Positions 1-10,133 of a stretch of DNA of 64,000 nucleotides are shown in pieces. The first letter of the stretch is position 1. Every line of letters starts with the position of its first letter. The notes under the pieces were generated by a model. It saw only the letters and a program-made list of their open reading frames with translations. It did not search any database and was not told where the DNA came from. Origin of the DNA: Desulfopila inferna (GTDB lineage: Bacteria; Desulfobacterota; Desulfobulbia; Desulfobulbales; Desulfocapsaceae); the NCBI RefSeq assembly GCF_016919005.1, contig NZ_JAFFQE010000002.1, positions 744,001 to 808,000 on the forward strand, read 5' to 3'. A program made the position numbers and the translations under genes.

Positions 1-2
1 TT

Positions 3-137
3 TTAGATCCGCAGGTTGTGTTTTCCGGAGGAACTGCGGGCTGGACGTACATTTCCCTGTGCGCTGTCGTACTTGCGGTGGCGGGATTTGCCGGAAGTCT
101 TGGCGGACGACTGGTGTTTGGAAAAAATGTGGATTGA
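3..137 (+). CDS. C-terminal fragment of a small membrane protein (DUF2231-like, tentative)
   Basis: An open frame enters from the left edge and ends at TGA, giving 44 residues. It contains one hydrophobic helix (about residues 15-35, rich in Ala, Val, Gly and Leu) followed by GGRLVFGKNVD. The GG-LV-G ending resembles the last helix of DUF2231-type membrane proteins, but the fragment is short and the assignment is tentative. The gene is truncated by the window edge. A 60-bp gap separates it from the aminotransferase, which has its own ribosome binding site. Confidence 0.5.
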   Translation, partial: LDPQVVFSGGTAGWTYISLCAVVLAVAGFAGSLGGRLVFGKNVD

Positions 138-197
138 CCAATTTGTTTCTCTGTCTTGATCACCAGGGAAAACTGAATCGTAATATCGGGAGGGTGC

Positions 198-1490
198 ATG
201 ATTTATCACAATTCTCCAAAAACGCATCTTAATAATAACCTCGGTAGACTTTCAACTTCCGCTACCATTGCCATCCAGCAATTATGCAGGCAACTGCAAC
301 AAGAAGGGAAAACCATCTACCGGCTGGGTCTGGGGCAGTCGCCTTTCCCAGTCCCGGCACCGGTGGTCAGGGCGCTTCAGGAAAATGCTCACCAGAAAGA
401 TTACCTCGCCGTCAAGGGGCTCGAGGAATTGCGCCGGACCCTTGCCGCAAGTCACTGTGCCTCCTATGGCATCGGCTGCGATATTGAGGATGTCATCATT
501 GGGCCCGGCTCCAAGGAGCTGATGTTTATCCTTCAGCTGGTTTACGATGGAGAGATATTGATACCCATACCCGCCTGGGTTTCCTATGCACCACAGGCCA
601 GAATCATCGGCCGGCACGTCAACAATATCGTCACCGAGAAAAAAGACCGCTGGAAAGTTACAGCAGAGCAGATAGACAGTATCTGCAGGCTCGATCCCGG
701 ACGATCCCGCATGCTGATCCTCAATTATCCTTCCAACCCCACCGGCCAGACCTATGATGCCAATGAATTGGAAGAGCTTGCCGAAGTAGTCTCTAAATAC
801 CAGGTGCTGGTACTCTCCGATGAGATTTATGCCAGGATGACCTTCTCCGGAAAGCATACTTCCATTATCGACTATTATCCGGAAGGGACGATATTCAGCG
901 GTGGGTTGAGTAAGTGGTGCGGGGCCGGCGGCTGGCGGCTGGGACTTTTCATTGTTCCGGAGGCCATGCGCTGGATCACCAATGCCATGGCAACGGTGGC
1001 CAGTGAGACCTTCACCTCCACCAGCGCTCCAATTCAATATGCGGCGATCGCCGCTTTCGAGGAAAATCCGGAGATCGATATATATGTCGACAGGTGTCGA
1101 CGAATACTTGGGGCACTGGCCGGAGACATAACCCGGAGGCTGGCCAAAACCGATATAGATGTCATTCCCGCCCAGGGAGGATTTTATATTTTTCCGGATT
1201 TCGGCAATTATCGTCTGAGGCTGGAGAAGAGACATATCTTCACCAGCGCTGAACTTTGTGACGAGCTTTTACATGAAACCGGGGTAGCCATTTTACCAGG
1301 CTCCGATTTCGGCAGACCTGTTACCGAACTTACCGCCAGGCTCGCCTTTGTCGATTTCGATGGTGAAAAGGCATTACGCGATTATCCGGGAGACGATGGC
1401 CTGGACCAGAGCTATCTGGCGACCTGCTGTACCAACACCCTGACGGGGATCGAGCGCATCATCGAATGGCTGGGGGCCCTGGATGAATAA
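198..1490 (+). CDS. Pyridoxal-phosphate aminotransferase, class I/II
   Basis: A 430-residue fold-type I aminotransferase. The N-terminal half has the substrate-side motif GLGQSPFPVP and the cofactor motif GPGSKELM. NYPSNPTGQ carries the conserved Asn, LSDEIYARM the Asp and Tyr, and SGGLSKWCGAGGWRLG contains the Schiff-base Lys and the phosphate-binding Arg. These are the aspartate/aromatic aminotransferase family landmarks, and length is normal. The substrate cannot be told from sequence. The ATG is preceded by GGGAGG at good spacing. It is a single gene, convergent with the YceI gene, and no clear terminator is visible between them. Confidence 0.88.
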   Translation: MIYHNSPKTHLNNNLGRLSTSATIAIQQLCRQLQQEGKTIYRLGLGQSPFPVPAPVVRALQENAHQKDYLAVKGLEELRRTLAASHCASYGIGCDIEDVIIGPGSKELMFILQLVYDGEILIPIPAWVSYAPQARIIGRHVNNIVTEKKDRWKVTAEQIDSICRLDPGRSRMLILNYPSNPTGQTYDANELEELAEVVSKYQVLVLSDEIYARMTFSGKHTSIIDYYPEGTIFSGGLSKWCGAGGWRLGLFIVPEAMRWITNAMATVASETFTSTSAPIQYAAIAAFEENPEIDIYVDRCRRILGALAGDITRRLAKTDIDVIPAQGGFYIFPDFGNYRLRLEKRHIFTSAELCDELLHETGVAILPGSDFGRPVTELTARLAFVDFDGEKALRDYPGDDGLDQSYLATCCTNTLTGIERIIEWLGALDE

Positions 1491-1677
1491 AGCGGAGTCT
1501 CAAACCTGGCCCGCACCGGTGATGTCTTGAAACAATGAAGTGAACACTTCTAGAACTCATAGCGGTGAGGAGAATTTTGTCTGGACTACAAATGTATTAC
1601 TTTGGTTGCGTGGAAAAGCTGCGGGCGTCGTCTGCCGTAGATACCATGCTTGCTGGAGGAATCACCGGGGCCGCTGA

Positions 1678-2271
1678 TTATTGCTTATCAAGCACCTCCA
1701 GGCTGACAAAAATGTCAACATCTCTGCCGAGAACCCCAGCCTCCAGAAACTTACCGGTGCCGACGCCATGGGCGAGACGATCAATAGTGACCCTGCCGTT
1801 GAAACCGGCAACCCGTGTTCCCTCCATCATTGGGTGCTCCTTTATTCCCGCCAGCCTCAGAGGCAGGTCGAGATCATATTCCTTTCCCTTTATGGTAAAG
1901 GTACCGGCTACATTATAAGTGTCGGGGCCTGATTCTGTTATCTCCCTGCTTTCAAAGCGGATAATGGGAAACTTCGATTCATCGAAAAAATCGGCAGAGA
2001 GCAGATGCCGATCCCGTTTGCTTTGGTGGGTGGTGATGCTGTCAACTTCTATTTCAAAGATAAATTTGCTTTCAGCAAGATTTGCCGGGTCAAACCTTAC
2101 GGTCCCTGTGTAATTTTCAAACCGGCCCCGTACCTTGGAAAAGATATGTTCGACACTGAAGTAGAAGTTGGAGTGGTCTTTGTCCAGCTGCCAGACGGGA
2201 ACTTCTGCGAAACTGCTTTGGACCCCTAAGAAAAGAGTCAGCAGCAGAGAATACAAAAACGACCGTTTCAT
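1678..2271 (-). CDS. YceI family periplasmic protein
   Basis: 197 residues with a clear Sec signal peptide (residues 1-22, ending SSFA). The mature part begins VPVWQLDKDHSNFYFSVEH and continues with the FxGTVRFDP, SxFxFEIEVDSITT and LSADFFD motifs of the YceI lipocalin-like beta barrel, which binds isoprenoid-type lipids in characterised members. In this family the protein is often linked to cytochrome b561-type or other membrane redox proteins. Here the neighbouring minus-strand gene is a ferric-reductase-like flavocytochrome, separated by 271 bp that hold a dispersed repeat. The physiological role is unknown. Confidence 0.9.
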   Translation of the reverse strand: MKRSFLYSLLLTLFLGVQSSFAEVPVWQLDKDHSNFYFSVEHIFSKVRGRFENYTGTVRFDPANLAESKFIFEIEVDSITTHQSKRDRHLLSADFFDESKFPIIRFESREITESGPDTYNVAGTFTIKGKEYDLDLPLRLAGIKEHPMMEGTRVAGFNGRVTIDRLAHGVGTGKFLEAGVLGRDVDIFVSLEVLDKQ

Positions 2272-2340
2272 ATTTTACCTCTGGTTCTCTGGAATATGTG
2301 AATGGGTTATCCGAGTATTGTCGTTAAGGTGGCCTTTATA

Positions 2341-2458
2341 TTCGATGACTCGTAAAAAGCTGGATCTGCACTGTGTATATAAAGCTTTTCTCGAAGTCTG
2401 CACTTATCGCAGATTCCATCTCGGCCAACTTGACGACTTTTTACTGGATTTAACCTAG
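2341..2458 (+). repeat. Dispersed intergenic repeat, family E2, copy a
   Basis: The region between the YceI and ferric-reductase genes holds CTCGTAAAAAGC near its left end, TTTCTCGAAGTCTGCACTTA in the middle and GACGACTTTTTAC near its right end. The left and right ends are inverted repeats of each other. The same blocks recur at 53682-53788, and the left block recurs at 48660-48706. All three copies lie just 3' of a minus-strand gene in the same relative orientation. Confidence 0.6.
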
Positions 2459-2542
2459 TTGGAGATGCTGTTTTCCATAACAGTAAGACATGTTAGAGGA
2501 AGAACAAGATCGAAGGAGGTTGCTGGTAGGTTCATTGCCACC

Positions 2543-3871
2543 CTACAAAGAAAATCGTTCCCGGAAAATGTTCTTTCCCATGAAACCGAGTTTCTGCAGA
2601 TTCTTTCCGGTTTCCACCATCATCTGTTCCGGCCCGCAGATATAAAAATGGCTGGTCCGAGGAAAAGAAGGCAGAAGATTGCCGAGAAGTTTGCAGCTGA
2701 TCCTTCTCCCTTTTTTCTCTCGCGAAAACAGCAGATGGACCTCAAGTGAGGAAAGCTCATTTTTCAGATTTCTCAGTTCATCATGCAAAAAAAACTCATT
2801 TTTCCGACGAAGGCTCCAGAGAAGCATAAGCCTGGGCTGCTTTTCCTCGGTGGAAAGCTGCCGCAGCATACTGATCATGGGCGTTATCCCTATACCTGCG
2901 GCAATGAGAACCATATGAGAAGCTACTGGTCGGGCCTTATAGCTGAAAAGACCGAAGGGACCCTCAATGGCTGCCTTGAAAACGGCTCCGGCATCAAGTT
3001 TCGAGGTCCAGTCGCCACATTTTTTTATCATAAACTGCAGGGTCTCGTTTTTGTCAGGTGAGGATGCAATGGTAAAGGGATGGGGTTCAGTGCTGACGGT
3101 GTGGCCGATTAATCGCAGGAAGACGAATTGACCGGGAGCAAAAGAGAAGGAAGTCGGTGCCTTTATCTCCAGGGATATTACCTTGTCGCTTATCGGCGAG
3201 ATATTGCTGATATTGAAATATCTTAAAGCATCCCTGATGGTTCTGAATGTATGTGTAATCACACAGAGGAGAACAATTCCGGCAACAAGGAAAAACGAGT
3301 GGCGTGGCACATCCTGCCCGAACGAGTCACTGACGGTGAGAACATGAACGCCCATACCGATTAGCAGTAGATATCCCATAGGGCGATGCACTATTCTCCA
3401 GAGATGGTAGGGGATGAATCCTTTTTTCAGGGATGCGGTGAAAATTACGATGACGAGCAAAAGCAAGGTAGTTGCGCCAACCATTTCAGGCCAGAACTTC
3501 CAGCCAATGGGGAGATTATCTATGCCTTCGGGAATCAGGACTAGAAAAGGGTGGAGCAAGGCCAGGCCGGCCAACGCAAATCCATTGAGCTGATGGAAAA
3601 AATAGACCTTATCAAGGCCGAAGGTTCGATCGAAAAGGATGAGGCGTGAAGCCAGGAGAATCTGTAAAAAAACCAGCACGGCAGCGAACAAACCCGCTAT
3701 CTTGCCGGTCTGCAGGAGCCTCTTGTCGCCCCCGAACTTATACCAGAGGGAGGAGGATTCCCAGAGAAAAGGAATAGTTACGGCACCTGCTAGCAGGAGT
3801 AGAAGAATGAGCACGAGGATGAGTTTGAGTGCTTTTCTTTTGCCGGGGGGGTAGAGAGGGCGCAAATGCAT
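2543..3871 (-). CDS. Ferric-reductase-like transmembrane flavocytochrome
   Basis: 442 residues. The first half (to about residue 215) is a set of membrane helices of the ferric reductase/NADPH oxidase type, with paired His in ALAGLALLHPFLV and WRIVHRPMGYLLLIGMGVHV that are the expected haem ligands. The second half is a ferredoxin reductase-like module: HPFTIASSPD for FAD, GIGITPMISMLRQL for the pyridine nucleotide and FYICGPEQMM near the C-terminus. The likely role is electron transfer from NAD(P)H across the inner membrane; the acceptor is unknown. The ATG is preceded by weak Shine-Dalgarno bases. The neighbouring YceI gene may be functionally linked. Confidence 0.85.
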   Translation of the reverse strand: MHLRPLYPPGKRKALKLILVLILLLLLAGAVTIPFLWESSSLWYKFGGDKRLLQTGKIAGLFAAVLVFLQILLASRLILFDRTFGLDKVYFFHQLNGFALAGLALLHPFLVLIPEGIDNLPIGWKFWPEMVGATTLLLLVIVIFTASLKKGFIPYHLWRIVHRPMGYLLLIGMGVHVLTVSDSFGQDVPRHSFFLVAGIVLLCVITHTFRTIRDALRYFNISNISPISDKVISLEIKAPTSFSFAPGQFVFLRLIGHTVSTEPHPFTIASSPDKNETLQFMIKKCGDWTSKLDAGAVFKAAIEGPFGLFSYKARPVASHMVLIAAGIGITPMISMLRQLSTEEKQPRLMLLWSLRRKNEFFLHDELRNLKNELSSLEVHLLFSREKKGRRISCKLLGNLLPSFPRTSHFYICGPEQMMVETGKNLQKLGFMGKNIFRERFSL

Positions 3872-4141
3872 GCTGGAGTAGCTCCTGCGGGATGGTGTCT
3901 GGCCATCTGGAATTTTCCAAAAAGCCTGGATTCTGAATTGATTTCCGCTGATTCAGTTCCTATGGTTTATTCGAACCTGGCCAAAAATGGATTCCGGTTC
4001 TTTGGAAATATGAGTCTTCGAAAGTATATTTGCTGACCATGTTTTGTTCAACAGAATTTGAGGCTTTCCACTTCCAAACCGCAGGTAAATCCCAAGTAAT
4101 TCTAGAATTTCCCCCTGCCTGGGCAGGAAAAAGGAGGAATT

Positions 4142-4879
4142 ATGATACGCAGACTCATCTTGGTATCGGCAATGCTGCTGTTCGCTAATGGGGCAATTGC
4201 TGCAGGAAATTTTGTCCAATACAAGGTCGGCGGCGAATCTTTTGAGGGATATTTCATTTCGCCTGCCGACAATGCGCCCTTGATTGTGATGGTGCACGAC
4301 TGGGACGGTTTGACGGAATATGAAGTTAAGCGGGCAGATATGCTTGCCGAGCTTGGATATGCCGTCTTTGCTGTCGATCTCTTCGGTGAAGGGATACGGC
4401 CGGTTGAGACCGAGGAGAAAAAGAAGCTGACCGGCATGTTATACGAGGATAGGGAAAGAATGCGGGGACTTCTCCAGGGCGGGCTGGATAAGGCCGCAGA
4501 GCTCGGCGGCAACAGGGACAATGCCGTTGCCATAGGCTATTGCTTCGGCGGTGCGGCTATTCTGGAATTAGCCAGAACAGGCGCTGCGCTTAAGGGATTT
4601 GTCTCCTTTCACGGTGGCTTGGAAACTCCTGAAAATCAGAGTTATTCGCAGACGAAAGGCAAGATTCTGGTTCTTCACGGCAGCGCCGATACATCCGTAA
4701 CTCTGGACCAATTTGCCGCCCTGGCTAAAGAGTTGGAGGAGCAGGATGTCGATCATGAGATGATAACCTACGGCGGTGCTCCCCATGCCTTTACGGTCTT
4801 CGACACCGAGCGCTACCGCGAGGATGCCGACAGGAAATCATGGCAGCGTTTCACCAGATTCCTTGCCGACACACTCTAG
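4142..4879 (+). CDS. Exported dienelactone hydrolase family protein
   Basis: 245 residues with a signal peptide (1-20, ending AIAA). It is an alpha/beta hydrolase of the dienelactone hydrolase family: IVMVHDWDGL near residue 48, the nucleophile elbow GYCFGGAA with Cys as nucleophile, the acid in LVLHGSADTSV and the His in GGAPHAFTVFD. The Cys-Asp-His triad is that of the family. Signal-bearing homologues are common in Proteobacteria and mostly of unknown substrate. The start is secured by AAAGGAGGAATT directly before ATG. It converges with the chemoreceptor gene, leaving 12 bp between the stop codons. Confidence 0.9.
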   Translation: MIRRLILVSAMLLFANGAIAAGNFVQYKVGGESFEGYFISPADNAPLIVMVHDWDGLTEYEVKRADMLAELGYAVFAVDLFGEGIRPVETEEKKKLTGMLYEDRERMRGLLQGGLDKAAELGGNRDNAVAIGYCFGGAAILELARTGAALKGFVSFHGGLETPENQSYSQTKGKILVLHGSADTSVTLDQFAALAKELEEQDVDHEMITYGGAPHAFTVFDTERYREDADRKSWQRFTRFLADTL

Positions 4880-4891
4880 GAAACTGAATAT

Positions 4892-6961
4892 TTATTTATT
4901 CTTTTTCTGCGCCTCTCTATTGGCGAATGAGACCTCGCGGTTCGAAACCTTGAAGACACTGATCATGTTGCGCAGTTGGGAAGAAAGATCGGAGAGATTT
5001 TTTGAATTACTGCGCAACGTGTTGCTCCGTGTGTTCATTCCCTGGGCGATGGCGCTCACCTCACCAATATCCTGAGCTATCTGCGCTGACACCTGTGAAC
5101 TCTGGGCCACGTTTTCGTTGACTTCGCTGATACCAAGAGAGGCCTGCTCAATATTGAGGGCAACCTCCGAGGCGCGTCCGGCCTGTTCCGACATGGAGCC
5201 GGCAATTGAATTGATTATTGAATCAATATCCGCGATTACCTTGGAAATTCTGCCAACCTCTTCAACAGTCCCCTCTGTGGAATTCTGGATACCCTCAATC
5301 CTTTTCTTGATCTCCCGGGTGGCCTCCTGAGTTTGATTGGCCAGCCCCTTTATTTCTGCGGCAACAACGGAAAAGCCTTTTCCCGCTTCTCCGGCACGGG
5401 CCGCTTCAATGGTTGCATTTAAGGCAAGGAGGTTGGTCTGATCGGCAATTTCAGTTATTACCTCCGTCACTTTGCTGATTTCACGAGCCGCATCTCCCAG
5501 AAGAGTTACCTTGGTCGTGGCGCTCTGGACCTGGCCTGTGGCTGAATTCGACACTTGCATCGCCTGATCACAGCTGACCACAACTCCCTCGAGTGCACTT
5601 TTCATCTCCATGGCTGTTCCCGCCACATTACTGATATTTGTCGAGGCCTGCTCACTGGCGGCGGCTATAGAGGTCATGCTGGTATTCATTTCCTCACTGG
5701 CCGCAGCGACGGTATCGGCCTTCATACTGAGTTCATTTGATTCACCTTCAAGAGAATCGGAGGCGGAAAGAACTTCGAGCGAGGAAGAGGTAACCGTCTC
5801 GGAATTGCCGCCTATTTTAATGATGATTTTCTCCAGCCGTTCGACAAATGCATCGAACCAGCCGGCGACGACGCCTATTTCATCGGTTCTGGAGGAATTG
5901 AGACGTTTGGTCAGATCCCCCTCCCCTTCGGCCGCATCCTGCAACCCTCTGGAAATTTCCTGAATCGGCCTGATGACCATAAATTTGAGGAGAAAAGCAA
6001 AAAGCAGAAGTATGATAAGGCCGCAAAGTGCACCAACGATAATGACGATGGAGGTGGTGGAAGAATTGACATCAAATGACGATTTTTCCAGGATTTCAGC
6101 GGTCTTCTGTAATGAAGAAACGTTGTTTGCCTGGACCTGGTTCAGATTGTTTTTTATCTGCAGGATCACCTCCTCCGATTCTGAGGCAAGCACGTTCTGG
6201 ATGGTGTGTTCATTTTTCTTTTTAAGGCCATCGAAGCGTATCCCCATGGCATTGATTTCCTGGATGGCCATGGCTTTGGAAATACCAATGACGATGGTTC
6301 CCACCTTCTGGCCATAGTACTCAATGGGGCTTTCATGAATCAAAACCGCCTGGTCCTGCTTTGCTTTCTCCAGAACCTGCAGGATTTCCTGAAATGCAAC
6401 TTCCAGTCCGCTGCTCTTGTCGGATTCAAAGTCCTCAAGATAGTCGACGATGGTGTCATCGACCCTGTTGACATAACTAGGCAGGGGCTCGTCCTCTTGT
6501 CCGAGAAAAAGGATAAAGAGAATTTCTTCGGCCTGGGCGCCGGCCCGGCTCAATTTAATGAGCTGTCCGTAATCCTTTGCCTTTATAGCGTCTGTACCCA
6601 CACTGGCAATGAGGGAGGCGATTCCCTGGGCATTGGCTTTTAACAGTTTTTCCATGCCTCTGGTGACATTTTTCTCCTCCGCCGACAGAGCGGTCTCGGT
6701 AATTTCGAGCAGACTGGAGGAGGCCTGGTCGCTCATTTTTGTCAGAGAACCGTTTACATCCTGCTGCAGGGCGGTAAACTCCTGTTGTGCCGATGTCGTT
6801 GTCTGATTGAGCTTGGCGTTGACGTTTTCGCGCATGTCTTCCAGCAGGCTGCTCTGTCTGGCGAGAATGGTGAGACATAAGCCAATAAATGAAATAGTCA
6901 GGATAACAGCTAAAACGCCGAGAACCTTGAGGCTGAGACTGCTTTTGAAGTCTTTCAACAT
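4892..6961 (-). CDS. Methyl-accepting chemotaxis protein
   Basis: 689 residues. Transmembrane segment 1 spans about 10-34, a periplasmic sensor domain about 35-303 and transmembrane segment 2 about 304-330. A HAMP domain follows (about 328-380), then a long coiled-coil signalling domain. The hairpin tip contains [20 protein letters not shown] and [18 protein letters not shown], which contact CheA and CheW. No CheR-binding pentapeptide is present at the C-terminus, which ends EAQKKNK. The sensor domain has helical heptads but no ligand family I can name. No che genes are in the window, so this is an orphan receptor gene. Confidence 0.95.
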   Translation of the reverse strand: MLKDFKSSLSLKVLGVLAVILTISFIGLCLTILARQSSLLEDMRENVNAKLNQTTTSAQQEFTALQQDVNGSLTKMSDQASSSLLEITETALSAEEKNVTRGMEKLLKANAQGIASLIASVGTDAIKAKDYGQLIKLSRAGAQAEEILFILFLGQEDEPLPSYVNRVDDTIVDYLEDFESDKSSGLEVAFQEILQVLEKAKQDQAVLIHESPIEYYGQKVGTIVIGISKAMAIQEINAMGIRFDGLKKKNEHTIQNVLASESEEVILQIKNNLNQVQANNVSSLQKTAEILEKSSFDVNSSTTSIVIIVGALCGLIILLLFAFLLKFMVIRPIQEISRGLQDAAEGEGDLTKRLNSSRTDEIGVVAGWFDAFVERLEKIIIKIGGNSETVTSSSLEVLSASDSLEGESNELSMKADTVAAASEEMNTSMTSIAAASEQASTNISNVAGTAMEMKSALEGVVVSCDQAMQVSNSATGQVQSATTKVTLLGDAAREISKVTEVITEIADQTNLLALNATIEAARAGEAGKGFSVVAAEIKGLANQTQEATREIKKRIEGIQNSTEGTVEEVGRISKVIADIDSIINSIAGSMSEQAGRASEVALNIEQASLGISEVNENVAQSSQVSAQIAQDIGEVSAIAQGMNTRSNTLRSNSKNLSDLSSQLRNMISVFKVSNREVSFANREAQKKNK

Positions 6962-7133
6962 AGTGGTGTTCCTGTCAGAATTATGGTGTTTGCCGCGAGA
7001 ATATCAACGCCCTGCTGCGAAGCTTTCTCTCCGGAATATCAGAGACTGTTCCAGTTTTGAGGATATTTACGTATCGGTCCTTACATGCGTATTCTTGAGA
7101 GCGGATCTCTTAAAAGACATAAAAAACAAAAGG

Positions 7134-9287
7134 CTATATTTCGCGTTCAGGCCGAGGCAGTTCAATAGTAAAACAGACACCGCCACTCTCACCCTGGAGA
7201 TTTGCAGCGCTTACCGAGCCGTTATGATGATTGGCTATTGTTCTAACGACGAAGAGACCGAGACCAAGATGCGGTTCCTGGTCATGTGTGGTCCGCACCG
7301 ATACCATTGAGCTGAAAATCTCCTCCAGCATGTTCTCCGGGATAGCCGGGCCTCTGTTGGTAATGTGTATGCGGGATGTGCTTTTAAAGGCCTCCAGATG
7401 CAGTTCGACGGCGGTGCCCTTTTGATGAAAAGCAACTCCGTTTTCAATTACCTTATCGAGCATTTGGCGGATGCGGTAGGGATCACCGAGTAGGTAGACA
7501 TCTTCTTCAGGTTTTTTATAGATAAATTCAACCTTATCAAAGGTGACTCGCCAACTATAGCTCAGCCACATTGCCAGGGCCTCGGAGAGATTGAAATTTT
7601 CAACAAAATCCTGGGAGAGAGCATTTTGCAGATTTGCCGCATCGCGGATGCCGGTGAGCATGTCTTCCATGCGCTTGATATCTCCAAGAGCCCAGTTGAC
7701 ATAATTTGATATGTGGTCCGGCTGGCCGGAGAGTTCCTGGGCGAGGTTTTTCAGAGAGGCTGAAACACCGGCCAACGGGGTGCGCATTTCATGCTCCAGA
7801 TTGTCCGCCATTTTTTCCCGGTAGCGGCTTTGGGCCTGAAGCTGAGAAAGAACCGAATGAAGGGTTCTGGAAAGATCGCCGATCTCATCACGGGCATTTG
7901 CCGGAGACGGCAAGGTGAGAATCTGACCGTTTTCACCGATTGCCGCGGCAGCCTGGTCCCGAAGCAAACGAATTCGCGAGGAAATGCGAAAGGCAAAGAA
8001 GAGCAGTCCGCAGCCTCCAAAAATAAGGACCAGCAGGGTCAGGCCAATTGATTCTTCAATAACCCTGTTTTTCAAGGCAAGAATAGAGTTGGTGGTTTGT
8101 TCGACAACTACTGCTCCGACGATGGTGTCATTCTCATACAAAGGTGTGATCGCCGCCATAACCTCAACTTCATCCTCGGCGATGCGGTAGCTTGAGGTGG
8201 AGCTGCTGCCGAGCAGGGCCTCGCGCACCCCTTCGAGATTCAAGGTCGAGGGCTGCGCTTCAGGGTCGGCAAAATCATTGGAAAATGGTTCTGTGAAAAG
8301 ATGATAGAGAGGTGAAAAAAAAGTGTTCAGCCGGGAGAGAAAAGAGTTCCGGCCGGGGATATCGGCATTGACATCATCAGCTGTTCTGAGAGAACCGTAG
8401 CTCGCCCTGATATGCTGGTTCGAATCGATTACCTGTATTTTTGACTGCGGCCGGTTCAGCGATTCGAGAATATCTTCAATAGAGGTGGATTGAGCCAGCA
8501 GCCAACCGATATCTTCGGGACTTTCAAGGTCGGCCGTCCCGATGATATTTTCTGTTCTGCGGGAGAAGACATCGTCTACATCGACGATGGCGAATGCCAG
8601 CCTATTGCCGACCAGTTCAAGCGGCAGCCGCATTTCCAGAATATATCCGGATGAAGTTGTCTCCCAGACTCCCTGAAGGCGGGATTCATTTTTAGCGGGC
8701 AGTATGCTGTCGAAGTCTCGCGAGACCAGATATCCGTTAACCCATCCCGGCTCGCTTGCCGTGATGATATATCGGTTGAGATTGCCCTGTCTGTCTTCAA
8801 TGGCTATCTGCAGGTGATCGGATCTGTCCAGGGCCAGTGAGTTTTCCTGCCGAAAAACCAGACTATCGTCATTCACCAGAAAGACGGCATACAGGTGGTC
8901 TCCCCTTCTGCCGATCAGATGCCTGAATCCCGAGCCATCGGGATCAAAGTTTTGCGGTGAATCAAGGATATGTTCACTGCCGAAGTACAGCGCGTTTTCC
9001 AGGTGGGGTTCCCAGTCGTCCGTTTTACCGTTGAGACGCATCGGGCTTGTCAGTTGAAAAAGATAGAGATCGCGGCTGCGGTCCAGCGAATGAAAGAGTT
9101 CCCGGTCGAAAAGACCTGCCCTGCCGCTCAATGCCGAGGCCACCGCACGGGCGGAAAACATCAGCGCCTCCTTCTTGCTCTCGAGCAGGCTGGTTTTGAC
9201 AATGGCGGCAAGGCGTACCCCTGTATACGGGATGGCGAGTAGTAAAAGTGAAATCAAGGCGAGTTTCAGCCTGAGAGATATTCGCAT
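7134..9287 (-). CDS. pdsS: Sensor histidine kinase of the dedicated Gram-negative sortase system
   Basis: 717 residues. Transmembrane segment 1 is at about 8-30, followed by a large periplasmic region. That region opens with LNGKTDDWEP and continues as beta-rich sequence like a carbohydrate-binding (CBM9-like) sensor module. Transmembrane segment 2 is near 415-440, then HAMP, then a dimerisation box EHEMRTPLAGV with the phospho-acceptor His. The ATP-binding lobe shows VIENGVAF, HLGLGLFVVR and NHHNGSV. Length and architecture match the family of kinases paired with class GN sortases. It lies 6 bp after the response regulator gene in one operon. The sortase and its substrate are 14 kb away, which supports this assignment. 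Confidence 0.8.
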   Translation of the reverse strand: MRISLRLKLALISLLLLAIPYTGVRLAAIVKTSLLESKKEALMFSARAVASALSGRAGLFDRELFHSLDRSRDLYLFQLTSPMRLNGKTDDWEPHLENALYFGSEHILDSPQNFDPDGSGFRHLIGRRGDHLYAVFLVNDDSLVFRQENSLALDRSDHLQIAIEDRQGNLNRYIITASEPGWVNGYLVSRDFDSILPAKNESRLQGVWETTSSGYILEMRLPLELVGNRLAFAIVDVDDVFSRRTENIIGTADLESPEDIGWLLAQSTSIEDILESLNRPQSKIQVIDSNQHIRASYGSLRTADDVNADIPGRNSFLSRLNTFFSPLYHLFTEPFSNDFADPEAQPSTLNLEGVREALLGSSSTSSYRIAEDEVEVMAAITPLYENDTIVGAVVVEQTTNSILALKNRVIEESIGLTLLVLIFGGCGLLFFAFRISSRIRLLRDQAAAAIGENGQILTLPSPANARDEIGDLSRTLHSVLSQLQAQSRYREKMADNLEHEMRTPLAGVSASLKNLAQELSGQPDHISNYVNWALGDIKRMEDMLTGIRDAANLQNALSQDFVENFNLSEALAMWLSYSWRVTFDKVEFIYKKPEEDVYLLGDPYRIRQMLDKVIENGVAFHQKGTAVELHLEAFKSTSRIHITNRGPAIPENMLEEIFSSMVSVRTTHDQEPHLGLGLFVVRTIANHHNGSVSAANLQGESGGVCFTIELPRPEREI

Positions 9288-9293
9288 AGGCTG

Positions 9294-9989
9294 TTATTCC
9301 ACCCAGCGGTATCCCATACCATATTCGGCGCGGATGGTGTTGAATTGGGGGTCGATTTCTCTGAATTTTTCCCTGATTCTTCTGATATGAGCGGCAATGG
9401 CATTATTGGTTACCACTACATTGGCGGCCGCCATCAGTTGAGAATGTGACTTGACATGGCCGGGATGTTTCACCAGCGAGACAAGAAGCCAATACTCCGT
9501 CAGAGTGAAATTGAGCTGGATGTCGTTCCAGAACACCTGTTTTCTCTCCTCCTGAATTAAAAGATCCCCTGAACGCCATGTTTTTTCTGAAGCTTCAGGA
9601 TTTCCTTTTAGTACTTCCATCATCTTGAACAGTGCCGAAATCCGGACCGGCAGAAAATCAAGGGTAGTGGTGTTCTTGGTGAGGTAATCCCAAGCCCCGA
9701 GCCGCAGGCCCGACACCTTGTCCAGGTCGGAATCACGGGCTGTCAAAAAGATGATGGGAATAGAGGGCGAAGCGCGGCGCAGTTCGCGGCAGAGGTCGAA
9801 TCCTCCTTCCATTTCATCACCCAGCATGACATCAAGAATGGCGAGGTCGGGAAGCTGACGGGTAAAGGCGGACTGCGCTTCAGCTCTACCGGCGTAGCTG
9901 CTGACCGCATAGCCCTCTCTTTTCAAGGCTTGGGCGTAGTTGGCTCTAAGGCGTTCGTCGTCTTCAACTAATGCTATGGTATACGTCAT
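9294..9989 (-). CDS. pdsR: OmpR-type response regulator of the dedicated sortase system
   Basis: 231 residues from the chosen ATG. The receiver domain begins MTYTIALVEDDERLR, with the phospho-acceptor Asp in LAILDVMLGD, the Thr in FLTARDSD and the Lys in YLTK. The C-terminal winged helix (about 140-231) has LTEYWLLVSLV, AIAAHIRRIREKF and ends YGMGYRWVE. An in-frame ATG 123 bp upstream exists, but that extension runs through the conserved 41-bp element and has no domain homology. AAGGGAAGG lies before the chosen start. The gene is co-transcribed with the sensor kinase and probably controls the sortase substrate gene at 24710. Confidence 0.82.
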   Translation of the reverse strand: MTYTIALVEDDERLRANYAQALKREGYAVSSYAGRAEAQSAFTRQLPDLAILDVMLGDEMEGGFDLCRELRRASPSIPIIFLTARDSDLDKVSGLRLGAWDYLTKNTTTLDFLPVRISALFKMMEVLKGNPEASEKTWRSGDLLIQEERKQVFWNDIQLNFTLTEYWLLVSLVKHPGHVKSHSQLMAAANVVVTNNAIAAHIRRIREKFREIDPQFNTIRAEYGMGYRWVE

Positions 9990-10092
9990 GGCTTCCGCTA
10001 CCTTCCCTTGAGTTGTATGGATCCGAAAATGATCGACAATTAATCGCATCAAAGTAATCCGTTGCCCCGCATCACTGCAAGCAGAAAAGCAG

Positions 10093-10133
10093 CAGAACTG
10101 GGGTATGGTCATCTTTTCTCATAATTGCTGAGG
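10093..10133 (+). promoter_or_regulatory. Conserved 41-bp element, copy A, upstream of pdsR: candidate PdsR box
   Basis: The sequence contains ATGGTCATCTTT, two bases, then TCATAATTGCTG. It matches 34 of 41 positions with the element at 24527-24567 upstream of the sortase target gene. Two TCAT half-sites start exactly 10 bp apart, and two of the seven mismatches fall in the gap between the half-sites. Tandem direct half-sites one helical turn apart are typical of OmpR/PhoB-family binding sites. The element lies 104 bp upstream of the chosen regulator start, so autoregulation is plausible. Confidence 0.6.

Noticed and set aside
282-1235. Long open frame on the minus strand inside the aminotransferase gene
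   Set aside because: It is a shadow of a clear aminotransferase; its protein lacks recognisable domains and a ribosome binding site.
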